Below are positions 9,053 through 21,465 of a DNA stretch of 64,000 bases, piece by piece. The stretch comes from Sphingomonas mollis (GTDB taxonomy: Bacteria > Pseudomonadota > Alphaproteobacteria > Sphingomonadales > Sphingomonadaceae). Within the stretch, counting starts at the first letter, position 1. Each line of letters opens with the position of its first letter. The notes under the pieces are model-generated. The model was not told where the DNA came from, searched no databases, and saw nothing but the letters and a program-made list of their open reading frames with translations. Location of the stretch: positions 372,001-436,000 of the forward strand of contig NZ_JAELXS010000002.1 of assembly GCF_016427505.1 (NCBI RefSeq), written 5' to 3'. The position numbers and the translations under genes are program-made.

Positions 9053-9718
9053 GTGGCAACATATGTGAGGGCTGCGCTGGGCGCGATGGTGATGCTGGCG
9101 GGGGTTCCGGCGTCGGCCGATGCAGCAGGCTTCATTCGCTACGATGTCGCCACGCTCGGGCAGCGATACTACACGACGCAAGACATCGGCGCGCGGGAAC
9201 CGCGCACGTCGATGGAATATGTCAGCTATATCTTCTCGGTCGTTGTGCCGGTCGATAACAGCGGCGCGTGGTCGCTGACGGATTCGAGCTATGGGTCCGC
9301 GATCACGCACAATTACATCGCTGGCGCGACGTCAATCACGGCGGGGTCCGATGCGATTTCGTTCGTGGAAACCAGTGCCCCCAATCTTCTTTACAGCAGC
9401 GGCTATAATTGGGGTCAGATCAGCGGATCGGCCTGCGTCAACGCCAACAGCCAGTTCGTGACCGCTGGCTTCCAAGGCAATTGCGGCTCGGTCCGATACA
9501 CCAATGCGTGGCGGTCGGGCTCGTTCGATTTCATCGGCGGCATCGTCGATGTCCGCGCAACGACCGGCACGACGGCCAGCGCCGACGGCTATGGTATCCT
9601 GTCGGTCCAGCAAGTGCCGCTGGTGCCCGAACCCGCCACCTGGGCGCTGATGACGCTCGGCTTCGGCCTCACCGGCTATGCGCTGCGCCGTCGCAAGGCC
9701 CGCATCGCCTTCGCCTGA
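9053..9718 (+). CDS. Secreted PEPxxWA-CTERM protein of unknown function
   Basis: The 221-residue protein starts at a GTG with GGGAGA about seven bases upstream; an ATG at 9002 is in frame but lacks an SD and would displace the signal peptide. Residues 1-24 look like a signal peptide (ALGAMVMLAGVPASADA). The middle is Ser/Tyr/Thr-rich, beta-type, with two Cys that could form a disulfide. The C terminus has VPEPATWALM, a hydrophobic helix and RRRK. No catalytic motif is visible. Confidence 0.8.
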   Translation: MATYVRAALGAMVMLAGVPASADAAGFIRYDVATLGQRYYTTQDIGAREPRTSMEYVSYIFSVVVPVDNSGAWSLTDSSYGSAITHNYIAGATSITAGSDAISFVETSAPNLLYSSGYNWGQISGSACVNANSQFVTAGFQGNCGSVRYTNAWRSGSFDFIGGIVDVRATTGTTASADGYGILSVQQVPLVPEPATWALMTLGFGLTGYALRRRKARIAFA

Positions 9719-9788
9719 AGCTCACCTTTGCGCGGCGTCTGGCGAACATGGCTGACAAGCCGGACGCCGCGCCGCTAAGGTCGCGGGC

Positions 9789-11567
9789 ATGGCGATCGGG
9801 CTCGACAATGCAGGTTTCAGCGACGCGCTGGTGATATTGGGTGCGGCGGGGCTGGTGATCCCGGCCTTCGCCCGCTTCCGCATCAGCCCGGTCATCGGCT
9901 TCATCCTGGTCGGGTTTCTGGTCGGGCCGGCGGGACTGGGATCGCTGAGCGGGCAGTTTCCGTGGTTGTATTACGTCACGATTTCCGACCCGCATTCGAT
10001 CGAGCCGTTCGCCGAATTCGGCATCGTCCTGCTGCTGTTCTCGATCGGGCTGGAACTGTCGTTCAAGCGGTTATGGGGGATGCGGCGGCTGGTGTTCGGC
10101 ACCGGCGCGGCGGAATTGCTGGGATCGGCGGCGCTGATCGCGGTCGCACTGCATATCATCGGCCAGGGCTGGGCGGGCGCGGCGGGACTCGGCCTCGCCC
10201 TTGCCCTGTCGTCCACCGCGCTGGTGCTGCCGCTGGTGGGGACGACGAGCGCAGTCGGGCGCGGCGCGTTCGCGATGCTGTTGTTCGAGGATCTGGCGCT
10301 GGTCCCGATCATCTTCGCGCTGGGCGCGATGGCGCCGACCGCGAGCGACGATGGCTGGGCCGGGCTGGCCGGCGTGGCACTGCGCGGCGGGCTGACGGTG
10401 GTGGCGCTGTATGTCGGCGGGCGGCTGGTGCTGCCGCGCCTGTTCGCACAGGCGGCGCGGACGAAGAGCCCGGAACTGTTCCTGGCCGCTTCTCTCCTCG
10501 TCGTCATCGTCGCCTCGGTCGCGACCACCGCCGCCGGGCTGTCGCCGATCGTCGGCGCGCTGCTGGCCGGGTTGCTGATCGCCGAGACCGAATATCATTC
10601 CGAGGTCGAGGTGATGACCGCGCCGTTCAAGGGGCTGGCGCTGGGCGTGTTCCTGATTACCGTCGGCATGAGCCTGGACCTGCGGTCGATCGTCGCGAAC
10701 TGGGGATCGCTGCTGACGGCGGTGGTCGGCGTGGTCGTGGTGAAGACCGTCGTCACCTATCTGCTGCTGCGCGTCACCCATGCCCGGCCGGCGATCGCGG
10801 CGGAGACGGGATTGCTGATGGGCAGCCCGTCGGAGACGACGCTGATCGTGCTGGCGACGGCGGCGCAGGCGCAGTTGATCCTGCCGACCACCGCGGCATT
10901 CTGGCAGACGGTGACGGCGCTCGGCATGACGATCACGCCTTTGCTGGCGCAGGCGGGGCGGCAGGTGTCGAAGCGGATCGAGGCGCGGACGATCGAACCA
11001 CTACCGGTGATCGATCCGGGCGAAACGCCGGGGACGGTGCTCATCGGGTTCGGCCGGGTGGGCCGGATGGTGGCGGACATGCTGCGGACGCATAATCAGC
11101 CCTATCTGGCGATCGAAGCGGATATCGATGTCGTCGCGGAGGCGCGGTCTTCCGGTTATCCTGTGCTGTTCGGCGATATCGCGCGGACGGAACTGGCGGA
11201 CCGGCTGAACCTGATGTCGGCACGGGCGCTGATCCTGACGATGGACGATCCGGTGCTGACGGTACGGCTGGCGCGGCGGATGCGGTCGCTGGCGCCCGAC
11301 CTGCCGATCATCGCCCGCGCCCGCGATGCCCGCCATGCCGCCGAACTCTATCGCGCCGGCGTGACCGATGCGGTGCCGGAGACGCTGGAAAGCTCGCTGC
11401 AATTGTCGGAAGCCGTGCTGGTCGATCTGGGCGTCGCGATGGGGCCGGTGATCGCCTCGATCCACGAAAAACGCGACGAGCTGCGTCAGTTGATCCGGCG
11501 GGAAGCGGCACTGGATCGCGAACCGCGGATCAGGCGGGTGCGGCGCAAAGGCGAACTACAGACCTGA
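9789..11567 (+). CDS. Cation:proton antiporter with RCK domain (Kef/YbaL type, CPA2 family)
   Basis: The 592-residue inner-membrane protein has about 12 hydrophobic segments in residues 10-395 (Na+/H+ exchanger fold), including the family stretches RISPVIGFILVGFLVGP and FGIVLLLFSIGLELS. It then has a cytoplasmic TrkA-N/RCK domain, residues about 415-540, with GFGRVGRMVADML and a downstream Asp-rich nucleotide-binding region. The family exports K+ or Na+ in exchange for H+, often under redox or thiol control. The specific ion cannot be told from sequence. It converges on the gene at 11575. Confidence 0.9.
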   Translation: MAIGLDNAGFSDALVILGAAGLVIPAFARFRISPVIGFILVGFLVGPAGLGSLSGQFPWLYYVTISDPHSIEPFAEFGIVLLLFSIGLELSFKRLWGMRRLVFGTGAAELLGSAALIAVALHIIGQGWAGAAGLGLALALSSTALVLPLVGTTSAVGRGAFAMLLFEDLALVPIIFALGAMAPTASDDGWAGLAGVALRGGLTVVALYVGGRLVLPRLFAQAARTKSPELFLAASLLVVIVASVATTAAGLSPIVGALLAGLLIAETEYHSEVEVMTAPFKGLALGVFLITVGMSLDLRSIVANWGSLLTAVVGVVVVKTVVTYLLLRVTHARPAIAAETGLLMGSPSETTLIVLATAAQAQLILPTTAAFWQTVTALGMTITPLLAQAGRQVSKRIEARTIEPLPVIDPGETPGTVLIGFGRVGRMVADMLRTHNQPYLAIEADIDVVAEARSSGYPVLFGDIARTELADRLNLMSARALILTMDDPVLTVRLARRMRSLAPDLPIIARARDARHAAELYRAGVTDAVPETLESSLQLSEAVLVDLGVAMGPVIASIHEKRDELRQLIRREAALDREPRIRRVRRKGELQT

Positions 11568-11574
11568 GCCGCGC

Positions 11575-12267
11575 CTAACCCTGCTCGTCGTACCAGCCGA
11601 ACGGCAACAGGCGATTGGCGAGCGCGCGGGCGGCCTTGCCGTCACCCTGACGCAGCGAGGTGAGCACCGCGTTGGCGGCTTTTTGTTCGATACGGTCGAG
11701 GATCGTGGGCGTCGGCGCGGCCACCGCCGTCTCCAGCAGGCTGCGCCCTTTTGGGTCGGCGGGATCGGCCTGGATACGGAGCAGACCGGCCAACCCGGCG
11801 AACATCGCGCGGTTGCCGCCGAGCGCCACGCCGCGATCCAGCGATTCCAGGCCGACGCCCTTTTGCGCACCCGCCCCTGCGCGGGCCATGATCCGGCCGA
11901 CCTTGGCGATCACGCCCAGATGCCACGCGCCCAGCCCCACCAGTGCCTCCGCATTGCGGGGGAAGCGCGCGACGACCGTTTCCATCTGCTTGCGTGCGGC
12001 GATGGCCTCGCCGCGATTGCCGGTCAGCTTGGCGCGATAGGCGAGCGCGACGGCGGCGAGCACCGCCGCGTCCTGATCGTCAGGCAGGCGCTGCGCCGTG
12101 GCCAGCGCGGTGGCGCGGGCGCGATCGACGCGGGCGAGCGCAGCGGGCTGGCTGCGATCCTGAAACGCCGCCTGCGTCAGCAGGTCACGCGCGGTCTGAG
12201 CCGATGCTGGGATGGGTAGCGTCGCGATCGCCATTGCGGGAAGCACCGACCACGCCATTACCCGCAT
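11575..12267 (-). CDS. Exported TPR-like hypothetical protein
   Basis: The 230-residue protein has an N-terminal signal peptide (residues 1-24, ending ASA-QT). The rest is Ala-rich helical sequence with weak tetratricopeptide character (AVLAAVALAYRAKLTGNRGEA, AEALVGLGAWHLGVIA). It probably sits in the periplasm. The start is the ATG at 12265-12267, preceded by GAGGG. A GTG directly before it is the alternative. Only seven bases separate it from the stop of the convergent antiporter gene. No specific function is recognised. Confidence 0.75.
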   Translation of the reverse strand: MRVMAWSVLPAMAIATLPIPASAQTARDLLTQAAFQDRSQPAALARVDRARATALATAQRLPDDQDAAVLAAVALAYRAKLTGNRGEAIAARKQMETVVARFPRNAEALVGLGAWHLGVIAKVGRIMARAGAGAQKGVGLESLDRGVALGGNRAMFAGLAGLLRIQADPADPKGRSLLETAVAAPTPTILDRIEQKAANAVLTSLRQGDGKAARALANRLLPFGWYDEQG

Positions 12268-12353
12268 CACTCGCCCTCATCCCGTTGATTAGAGGCGATG
12301 TTAAGCATGATGCCGATGGCTTGACCATCCCGCAGAGGAGGCGACGGGCGCGA

Positions 12354-15002
<2,649 letters not shown>

Positions 15003-15171
15003 GCGCGCGGGCTTAGGCGAGCGCCACGCCGCACTCAAGCAGGACTGCGCGCCGTCCCATACCGAAACAGGTCGCGGCGTGATGAACGATTGAGGTTAAC
15101 GCCATAACGGTTAGCATGACGGCGCATCTGAATAGAGCCGATCAACCGTACGGATGTCAAAAGGGGGATTT

Positions 15172-15729
15172 ATGCGGCTTGCCATTCTAGCCTGTGCCAT
15201 CATGACGCTTGTCGTCACCACGCCGGCCGATGCGGCGCTGTTGCAGTTCACCATTTCGGGAACGGACACGCTGTCGCCGATCGATCCCACGTTCGTCGAG
15301 TTCGCGTCGTTCCAGCTCGATTCCAATCCCCTGATCGATGCGGTCAATGTATCTCCCGACCAGGGCTTTGCTATCGCGAACGTGACGGGCATCTTTCAAT
15401 ATGGCCCGATCACGCTTTCTTCGCAGTCGATCAGCTTCTTCACCACGGCGTTGGGCGGTGGCCTGCTAATCGGCGACGGAACCGACAACGGCACCCTCCT
15501 CGGCTTCGACGGTCCCCAACTGTATATCGGGACCGAAGCCCAACCGGAATTTCTGACCGGCAGTTTCGACCTGACCGATTTCGTCACTGGCTCGCCGATC
15601 TCGCTGACGATCAGCACGGTGTCCGCCATTCCCGAGCCTGCAAGCTGGGCCATGATGCTCGCCGGTTTCGCAATGGTCGGCGGCGCGACGCGGTATCGTC
15701 GGCGCAAGGCGATCGTCGCCTACGCCTGA
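15172..15729 (+). CDS. Secreted PEPxxWA-CTERM protein of unknown function
   Basis: The 185-residue protein starts at the ATG at 15172, preceded by AAGGGGGA; an in-frame ATG at 15154 has no SD. Residues 1-21 are a signal peptide (AILACAIMTLVVTTPADA). The body is rich in Phe, Leu, Thr and Ser, beta-like, without Cys pairs or catalytic motifs. The end is IPEPASWAMM, a hydrophobic helix and RYRRRK. It is the third PEP-CTERM-type protein in 9 kb. Confidence 0.8.
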   Translation: MRLAILACAIMTLVVTTPADAALLQFTISGTDTLSPIDPTFVEFASFQLDSNPLIDAVNVSPDQGFAIANVTGIFQYGPITLSSQSISFFTTALGGGLLIGDGTDNGTLLGFDGPQLYIGTEAQPEFLTGSFDLTDFVTGSPISLTISTVSAIPEPASWAMMLAGFAMVGGATRYRRRKAIVAYA

Positions 15730-15792
15730 ACCGTCCGGTAATGGCGGGGCGCCCGGCCATGCGGTCGGCGCCCCCTTCATGGGCGGCGCGGA

Positions 15793-17046
15793 TCAGACCG
15801 GCGCGTCGATCGACCGCGGCGGCTCGCTGAACCAGCGGGGGCCGGCGGCGGTCATGTGGAAACAATCCTCCAGCCGGACGCCGAACTTGCCGGGCAGGTA
15901 AAGCCCGGGTTCGTCGGAAAAGCACATGCCGGCGGCCAGCGGCGTGGTTTCGCCATGGACCAGATTGACCGGTTCATGCCCGTCCATACCGATGCCATGG
16001 CCGGTGCGGTGCGACAGGCCGGGCAGCCTGTAGCCGGGGCCGTATCCGAGTTTGGTGTAATAAGCGCGCACGGTATCGTCGATCGATCCGGCGGGCGCAC
16101 CGATTTTGGCGGCGGCAAAGGCGATCTGCTGGCCCTTCGCAACGGTATCCCAGATGGTGCGCTGTTCCTTGTCGGCCGATCCATGGACCCAGGTGCGCGA
16201 CACGTCGGACTGATATCCCTGCACCGTGCAGCCGCAATCCATCAGCACCACCTGCCCGTCCGCCACCCGGATCACCTCTCGGCTGCCATGCGGCAGGGCG
16301 GCGGCGGGGCCGATCAGGGCGAGCGCGAATTCGGGATCGCCGCCCAGCCTGCGCGTGGCGGCGTTCATCAGCGCGCCGATCTCCGCCCCGGTCATGCCGC
16401 GTTCCACACGTGGGTGCGTCCAGCGATAGGCCGCGATCGTAACGTCGGTGGCGGTCTGCATCAGCGCGATCTCGGCCGGCGTCTTGCGCATCCGGCAACC
16501 GCGGACGACGGGATTGGCGGAAACCTGCGCGGCATCGGGCAGCGAGCCGCGCAATCCCGCGGCGATGAAATAGCGCAGCGTCTCCTCGATCCCGACCGGT
16601 GACCGGGCCAGCCCGCGTTCGCGCAGCCAGTCAGCGGCGATCGTCATCGCGTTCTGATCCTCCTGCCACACCCGCACCTCGGCGGGGACGGCGAGCGTCT
16701 GGCGGACCGAGGGTTCCTCGAAGAACGGCGTGACGATCAGCGGCTGGCCCTCGACCGGCAGGACGGCGAGCGTCGGCCGCTCGCTGCGACTCCAGCGGAC
16801 GCCGGTGAAATAGATCATCGACGATCCCGGCTCGATCACCACCGCGCCGATGCCGTTCGCCTTCATCAGGGCTTGCGCGCGCGACAGGCGGCCGGCGCGC
16901 TCGGCGGCGTCGATCGCCCTGGCGCCCGTGGTAATGTCGGACAGCGCCGACAGGTCTGGTTCCGCCGCGCGCAGGATGCCGCCCAGCGGCAGGAGCGGCA
17001 CCGCGGCGGCGGCGGTCAACAGGGTGCGGCGGGTCGGCTGGATCAT
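15793..17046 (-). CDS. Exported M24-family metallopeptidase (Xaa-Pro aminopeptidase-like)
   Basis: The 417-residue protein begins PTRRTLLTAAAAVPLLPLGG, which looks like a Tat signal (twin Arg then hydrophobic stretch). An N-terminal creatinase-like domain is followed by the pita-bread catalytic domain. All five metal ligands are visible: DCG, SDVSRTW, HRTGHGIGMDGHE, SDEPGLY and VRLEDCF. It probably cleaves X-Pro dipeptides or peptides in the periplasm. The start is the ATG at 17044-17046, which places the Arg pair correctly. Confidence 0.88.
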   Translation of the reverse strand: MIQPTRRTLLTAAAAVPLLPLGGILRAAEPDLSALSDITTGARAIDAAERAGRLSRAQALMKANGIGAVVIEPGSSMIYFTGVRWSRSERPTLAVLPVEGQPLIVTPFFEEPSVRQTLAVPAEVRVWQEDQNAMTIAADWLRERGLARSPVGIEETLRYFIAAGLRGSLPDAAQVSANPVVRGCRMRKTPAEIALMQTATDVTIAAYRWTHPRVERGMTGAEIGALMNAATRRLGGDPEFALALIGPAAALPHGSREVIRVADGQVVLMDCGCTVQGYQSDVSRTWVHGSADKEQRTIWDTVAKGQQIAFAAAKIGAPAGSIDDTVRAYYTKLGYGPGYRLPGLSHRTGHGIGMDGHEPVNLVHGETTPLAAGMCFSDEPGLYLPGKFGVRLEDCFHMTAAGPRWFSEPPRSIDAPV

Positions 17047-17119
17047 GGCCGGACGATAGGGCGCTTGACCCGGCGGCCACAATCCCCTTCGCTGGCCCGC
17101 AGTTTCCGGGAGTTCGTTA

Positions 17120-18448
17120 ATGGCCAAAAGGCTGACCTTCTATATCCTGCTCGGCCTGGTGATCGGCGCCGGCGTCGGCCTGTCGATCAACGGCTATATC
17201 GATGACGGCACGCCCGCCGCGGCGGCGCGGCTGACCGAGATCGCCGGCTATTTCTCGATCGTCACCACGCTGTTCCTGCGGCTTATCAAGATGATCATCG
17301 CGCCGCTGGTCTTCTCCACGCTGGTCGTCGGCATCGCGCATATGGGCGACACCGGCGCGCTCGGACGGATCGGGTTGCGCAGCCTGTTGTGGTTCGTCGG
17401 CGCCAGCCTCGTCTCGCTGACGCTGGGGCTGATCCTCGTCACGCTGCTGCAACCAGGCGTCGGCCTGGCGCTGGTGGTGCCGGCGGCGACCACGGCGAGC
17501 GGCGTCGAGCATGGTGCGTTCAATTTCGCCAATTTCGCCAGTCATATCGTGCCGGCATCGATGATCGCAGCGATGGCGGAGAACGAGATTCTCCAGATCG
17601 TGATCTTCTCGATCTTCATCGGCGTGGCGATCACCGCCGTCGGCGCGCCAGCCCAGCCACTGGTCCGCGCGACCGAGGCGCTGGTGCAGGTGATGCTGCG
17701 GATCACCGGCTACGTCATGAACGTGGCACCGATTGCGGTGTTCGCGGCGGTGGCGGCGACGCTGGCGGAGCGCGGCGCTGGGGTGCTGGGCGACCTCGCC
17801 TATTTCATGGGCAGCTTCTATCTGGGGCTGGCGACGCTGTGGCTGGTGCTGTTCCTCGCCGCGCGGGTGGTAATCGGGCCACGCGCGGTCGAACTGTTCC
17901 GCTATATCCGCGATCCGCTGGTGCTGGCCTTCTCGACCGCGTCGTCGGAGGCGGCGTTGCCGCGGACGCTGGAGGCGCTCGACCGGTTCGGCGTGCCGCC
18001 GCGCATCGCCAGCTTCGTGCTGCCGCTGGGCTATTCGTTCAATCTCGACGGATCAATGATGTACATGACGTTCGCGTCGCTGTTCATCGCGCAGGCATAT
18101 GGCATCGACCTCAGCCTGGGGCAGCAGATCACGATGTTGCTGGTGCTGATGGTGACGTCGAAGGGGATCGCCGGCGTACCGCGCGCATCGCTGGTGGTGA
18201 TCGCCGGTACGCTGTCGATGTTCAACATTCCGGAGGCGGGATTGCTGCTGATCCTGGGCGTCGATCACTTCCTCGACATGGGCCGGTCGGCGACCAACGT
18301 CGTCGGCAATGCGATCGCGGCGACGGTGGTGGCGAAGTGGGAGGGGCAACTGGACCCGATCGAATCGCCGGTCATCGTACCGGCGCCCGCGCCAAGCGGC
18401 GACGGGCCGGCGGTGGCGGACGAGCGGTTCGGCGACATCGGCCGCTAA
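17120..18448 (+). CDS. Dicarboxylate/amino acid:cation symporter (DAACS family)
   Basis: The 442-residue inner-membrane protein belongs to the GltP/DctA family, which takes up C4-dicarboxylates, glutamate or aspartate with Na+ or H+. Signature regions are RLIKMIIAPLVFSTLVVGI, ASSEAALPRTLEALDRFGV (re-entrant loop), PLGYSFNLDGSMMYM and GVPRASLVVIAGTLSMF with the NxxG..DR-type end DHFLDMGRSATNVVGNAIA. The substrate cannot be fixed from sequence alone. It is divergent from the M24 peptidase gene, with a 73-bp gap. Confidence 0.93.
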   Translation: MAKRLTFYILLGLVIGAGVGLSINGYIDDGTPAAAARLTEIAGYFSIVTTLFLRLIKMIIAPLVFSTLVVGIAHMGDTGALGRIGLRSLLWFVGASLVSLTLGLILVTLLQPGVGLALVVPAATTASGVEHGAFNFANFASHIVPASMIAAMAENEILQIVIFSIFIGVAITAVGAPAQPLVRATEALVQVMLRITGYVMNVAPIAVFAAVAATLAERGAGVLGDLAYFMGSFYLGLATLWLVLFLAARVVIGPRAVELFRYIRDPLVLAFSTASSEAALPRTLEALDRFGVPPRIASFVLPLGYSFNLDGSMMYMTFASLFIAQAYGIDLSLGQQITMLLVLMVTSKGIAGVPRASLVVIAGTLSMFNIPEAGLLLILGVDHFLDMGRSATNVVGNAIAATVVAKWEGQLDPIESPVIVPAPAPSGDGPAVADERFGDIGR

Positions 18449-18488
18449 GGTCGCGCCACCCCGGTGTCAGGCCGGGGTGGCCACTCCG

Positions 18489-19121
18489 TCAGGTGTATGC
18501 GTAGGGGCCGCCGGCCTTCAGCGCAGCCTGATAGGCGGGGCGGGCGTGGATGCGTTCCAGCCATGCCATCGTCGCGGGGCGGCTCTCGTCCAGACCGCCC
18601 CGGCTGCGCGCCGCCTCCAGCGGGAAGCTCATCATGATATCGGCGGCGGTCATTTCGTCGCCGGCAAACCACGGACGTTGCGCCAGTTCGGATTCGACAT
18701 AGTCGAGGTTGCGGTCGATCATCGGCTGGACGCGTTTGGCGACCTGCGCGCCGACGACGGGGATGCGCGACAGCACGAGCTTCAAAAGCAGTGGCGGCAT
18801 CATCGATCCTTCGGCGAAGTGCAGCCAGAACCGATAGCGCAGCGCCGCATCGCGGTGCGCCGGGGCGCCGAGCCGACCATCCGCCTTCTCGACCAGATAT
18901 TCGACGATCGCGCCGGTTTCGGCGACCACGCGGCCCTGCGCGTCGCCATCCTCGATCACCGGCGATTTGCCGAGCGGATGCACCTGCGCCAGTTCCGGCG
19001 GGGCGAGCATCGTCTCCTTGTTCCGCTCGTAGCGGCGGACCTGATAGGGGAGGCCCAGTTCCTCCAGCATCCAGAGAATGCGCTGGGACCGCGAATTTTC
19101 GAGGTGGTGGACGGTAATCAT
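18489..19121 (-). CDS. Glutathione S-transferase family protein
   Basis: The 210-residue protein has the N-terminal thioredoxin-like domain (ITVHHLENSRSQRILWMLEELGLPYQ; cis-Pro in GKSPVIEDGD; ETGAIVEYL for glutathione binding) and an all-helical C-terminal domain (RYRFWLHFAEGSMMPPL, AGDEMTAADIMMSFPLE). The N-terminal Ser of NSRSQRI is the likely catalytic residue. The start ATG at 19119-19121 overlaps the upstream methyltransferase stop by four bases (ATGA), so the two genes form an operon. Confidence 0.92.
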   Translation of the reverse strand: MITVHHLENSRSQRILWMLEELGLPYQVRRYERNKETMLAPPELAQVHPLGKSPVIEDGDAQGRVVAETGAIVEYLVEKADGRLGAPAHRDAALRYRFWLHFAEGSMMPPLLLKLVLSRIPVVGAQVAKRVQPMIDRNLDYVESELAQRPWFAGDEMTAADIMMSFPLEAARSRGGLDESRPATMAWLERIHARPAYQAALKAGGPYAYT

Positions 19122-19948
19122 GATCGTTTCCCTGCCTGCGCACGCCACAGCCACGCCGAGGCGGGGAACTGAACGCGCGAACCGTCGGAATGGATCGACA
19201 GGGCGTCGAGCAGGCGGGCATGGGCGCGGGACCGGTCGGGCTCGGGCATCGCGGCAAGGGCGGAAGCGATCGGGCCGATCCGCGCGAAGAACGCCGCCGC
19301 GTCGGCGACGGGGTCGTCGCCCTCGCCGGGGCGATAGGCGAAGTCGGCCACCTCCGCGCCGATCGTCGTCCAGCCGGCGTCGGTCAGGAGGCGTTCGACC
19401 AGTGCCGGGTCGGCGAACCCGAAGGGACCGGGGGTGTAGCCGTCTGTCGCAGCCGGTCGCTCGCCCGTGACGATGGCGACGAGATCGCCGGCCCATGGAT
19501 TGTAGCGGCGATCGCGGAAGCAGGAAAAGACCAGCGCGGCCCCGGGGGCGGCCTGTTCGCGCAGGCGGGCGAAGGCGGCCACGGGATCGGCGAAGAACAT
19601 GACGCCGTGTCGCGAGAGGAACAGGTCGGGCATGATGTCGAGGGGATCGACGGCGGCATCGGCGACCCGGAAGCTGGCGGACGGGACACGTTCACCGGCG
19701 ATATCGATCAGCGCGGCGGAGAGGTCGATGCCAGTGATGGCGAGATCGGGGCGGGCGGCGGCGAGCGCCGCGGTGGTCGCGCCCGCTCCGCAACCGATGT
19801 CGAGCGCGACACCGGGTCCGGCGGGGGCGGCGGCGAGGATGGCGGCATCGAGACGGGGCGCGAGGTCAGCGAAGCTGCGATCGGTGCGGCACCATTCGGC
19901 TGCCCAGACCTCACCGACGCGGGTTTGCCAGTCGGTGGTGGTGGTCAT
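19118..19948 (-). CDS. Class I SAM-dependent methyltransferase
   Basis: The 276-residue protein has the SAM-binding motif I VALDIGCGAGATT, the acidic residue at the end of beta-2 (ITGIDLS), and motif post-I VADAAVDPL. The methyl acceptor is not evident. A Trp-rich N terminus (TDWQTRVGEVWAAEW) is typical of a trans-aconitate-methyltransferase-like subgroup. It overlaps the GST start by four bases. Confidence 0.88.
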   Translation of the reverse strand: MTTTTDWQTRVGEVWAAEWCRTDRSFADLAPRLDAAILAAAPAGPGVALDIGCGAGATTAALAAARPDLAITGIDLSAALIDIAGERVPSASFRVADAAVDPLDIMPDLFLSRHGVMFFADPVAAFARLREQAAPGAALVFSCFRDRRYNPWAGDLVAIVTGERPAATDGYTPGPFGFADPALVERLLTDAGWTTIGAEVADFAYRPGEGDDPVADAAAFFARIGPIASALAAMPEPDRSRAHARLLDALSIHSDGSRVQFPASAWLWRAQAGKRS

Positions 19949-20291
19949 GCGGGAAGTTGGCGGGATAGAGGTGCGTCGGCAATCGAACGGGTTGGGATCA
20001 TCGTCGTGTCATCCCCATTGGTCGGATGATCTATCCTGCCCTGCCCCTAGCCCAAGCAAAAGCGGGTTTACCGAATATTCTAGCGCCGGCGCCTGTCCTG
20101 TTTTCCCCCGAACACCGGAATCCAGACCTAATAGAAAAAAGGCGTATACCTGTGGCTCTGGGCTCCTGCCTTCGCAGGAGCACGGACAAGTGTTTTGACC
20201 AGCGGATCGAACAGACCAAGAGGCCACCCTGCCCATTCGAAGACACCGCCAGATCGCGGGGCCGGGCTTCTCGCCCGGCCTCGCGCGCATC
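19949..20291. other. Gap between recA and the methyltransferase
   Basis: No gene is seen. The gap holds a REP-like hairpin at 20162-20181 (GCTCCTGC-CTTC-GCAGGAGC) and a stem-loop at 20260-20280 just past the recA stop. The middle (20050-20150) is lower in GC than the surrounding genes. Confidence 0.6.
20260..20280 (-). terminator. Stem-loop downstream of recA
   Basis: GGCCGGGC and GCCCGGCC form an 8-bp perfect stem 12 bases beyond the recA stop. No U-tract follows on the minus strand, so it may act as a processing barrier rather than a classic terminator. Confidence 0.45.
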
Positions 20292-21362
20292 TCAGACGTC
20301 GTCTTCCTCGCTGGGGCCGGCCATCATTTCCTCGGCGACCTTTTCGGTGCGCTGGCGGATCGCCTTTTCGAGGCGGGCGGCCATTTCCGGGTTATCGCGG
20401 AGATAGATCTTCGCATTCTCGCGACCCTGACCGATGCGGACCGAGTCGTAGGAGAACCAGCTGCCCGACTTTTCGACCAGACCCGCTTTCACGCCCAGAT
20501 CGAGGATCTCGCCGATCTTGGAGATGCCCTCGCCGTACATGATGTCGAATTCGACCTGCTTGAACGGCGGCGCGACCTTGTTCTTCACCACCTTCACGCG
20601 GGTCGCGTTGCCGGTGATTTCCTCGCCGGCCTTGATCGCGCCGGTGCGGCGGATGTCGAGGCGGACCGAGGCGTAGAATTTCAGCGCATTGCCGCCCGTC
20701 GTCGTCTCCGGGTTGCCGTACATCACGCCGATCTTCATGCGCAGCTGATTGATGAAGATCACCATGCAGCGCGAACGGCTGATCGAACCGGTCAGCTTGC
20801 GAAGGCTCTGCGACATCAGGCGGGCCTGCAGGCCGACATGGCTGTCGCCCATCTCGCCCTCGATTTCGGCACGCGGTACCAGCGCGGCGACCGAATCGAC
20901 CACCAGCACGTCGATCGCGTTGGAGCGCACCAGCGTGTCGACGATCTCCAGCGCCTGCTCGCCCGTATCGGGCTGCGACACGATCAGTTCGTCGATGTTG
21001 ACGCCCAGCTTCTTGGCATAGACGGGGTCGAGCGCGTGTTCGGCATCGACGAAGGCGGCGGTGCCGCCACCCTTCTGCGCCTCGGCGATGACATGCAGGG
21101 CGAGCGTCGTCTTGCCCGACGATTCGGGGCCGTACACCTCGATCACGCGGCCGCGCGGCAGGCCGCCGACGCCGAGCGCGATGTCGAGGCCGAGCGAGCC
21201 GGTGGAGATCACTTCGACCTGCATCGTCTCCTTGGCGCCGAGCTTCATCGCCGACCCCTTGCCGAATGCACGGTCGATCTGGGCCAGCGCGGCGTCGAGC
21301 GCCTTTTGCCGGTCGGTTGCTGCTACTGCCACGGAGTCGATCACTTTCAGATTGGCGGCCAT
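20292..21362 (-). CDS. recA: Recombinase RecA
   Basis: The 356-residue protein mediates homologous pairing and LexA self-cleavage. Walker A GPESSGKT is at residues 78-85, followed by the L1/L2 DNA-binding loop regions ([15 protein letters not shown] and [20 protein letters not shown]). The acidic C terminus ends GPSEEDDV. It lies 103 bp downstream of the ispE stop, and that gap contains a clear SOS box (21440-21454), so it can be induced on its own. Confidence 0.99.
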   Translation of the reverse strand: MAANLKVIDSVAVAATDRQKALDAALAQIDRAFGKGSAMKLGAKETMQVEVISTGSLGLDIALGVGGLPRGRVIEVYGPESSGKTTLALHVIAEAQKGGGTAAFVDAEHALDPVYAKKLGVNIDELIVSQPDTGEQALEIVDTLVRSNAIDVLVVDSVAALVPRAEIEGEMGDSHVGLQARLMSQSLRKLTGSISRSRCMVIFINQLRMKIGVMYGNPETTTGGNALKFYASVRLDIRRTGAIKAGEEITGNATRVKVVKNKVAPPFKQVEFDIMYGEGISKIGEILDLGVKAGLVEKSGSWFSYDSVRIGQGRENAKIYLRDNPEMAARLEKAIRQRTEKVAEEMMAGPSEEDDV

Positions 21363-21416
21363 CGGGGGCTCCCATCGCTAGAGCATGCGCGCGGCCAGGG
21401 CAACGCGTCAGACAGC

Positions 21417-21445
21417 CATGTACGCGGTCTGTTCTTCCAGAACAA
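21417..21445 (-). promoter_or_regulatory. recA promoter
   Basis: On the minus strand TTGTTC (21445-21440), 17 bases and TACATG (21422-21417) make a plausible sigma-70 promoter. The -35 overlaps the SOS box, as expected for LexA repression. Confidence 0.5.
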
Positions 21446-21454
21446 GTAGGGAAC
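21440..21454. promoter_or_regulatory. LexA (SOS) box upstream of recA
   Basis: GAAC-AAGTAGG-GAAC matches exactly the GAAC-N7-GAAC (GTTC-N7-GTTC) direct-repeat operator known for alphaproteobacterial LexA. It sits 78 bases before the recA start codon. Confidence 0.88.
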
Positions 21455-21465
21455 GGAATTTTTGC

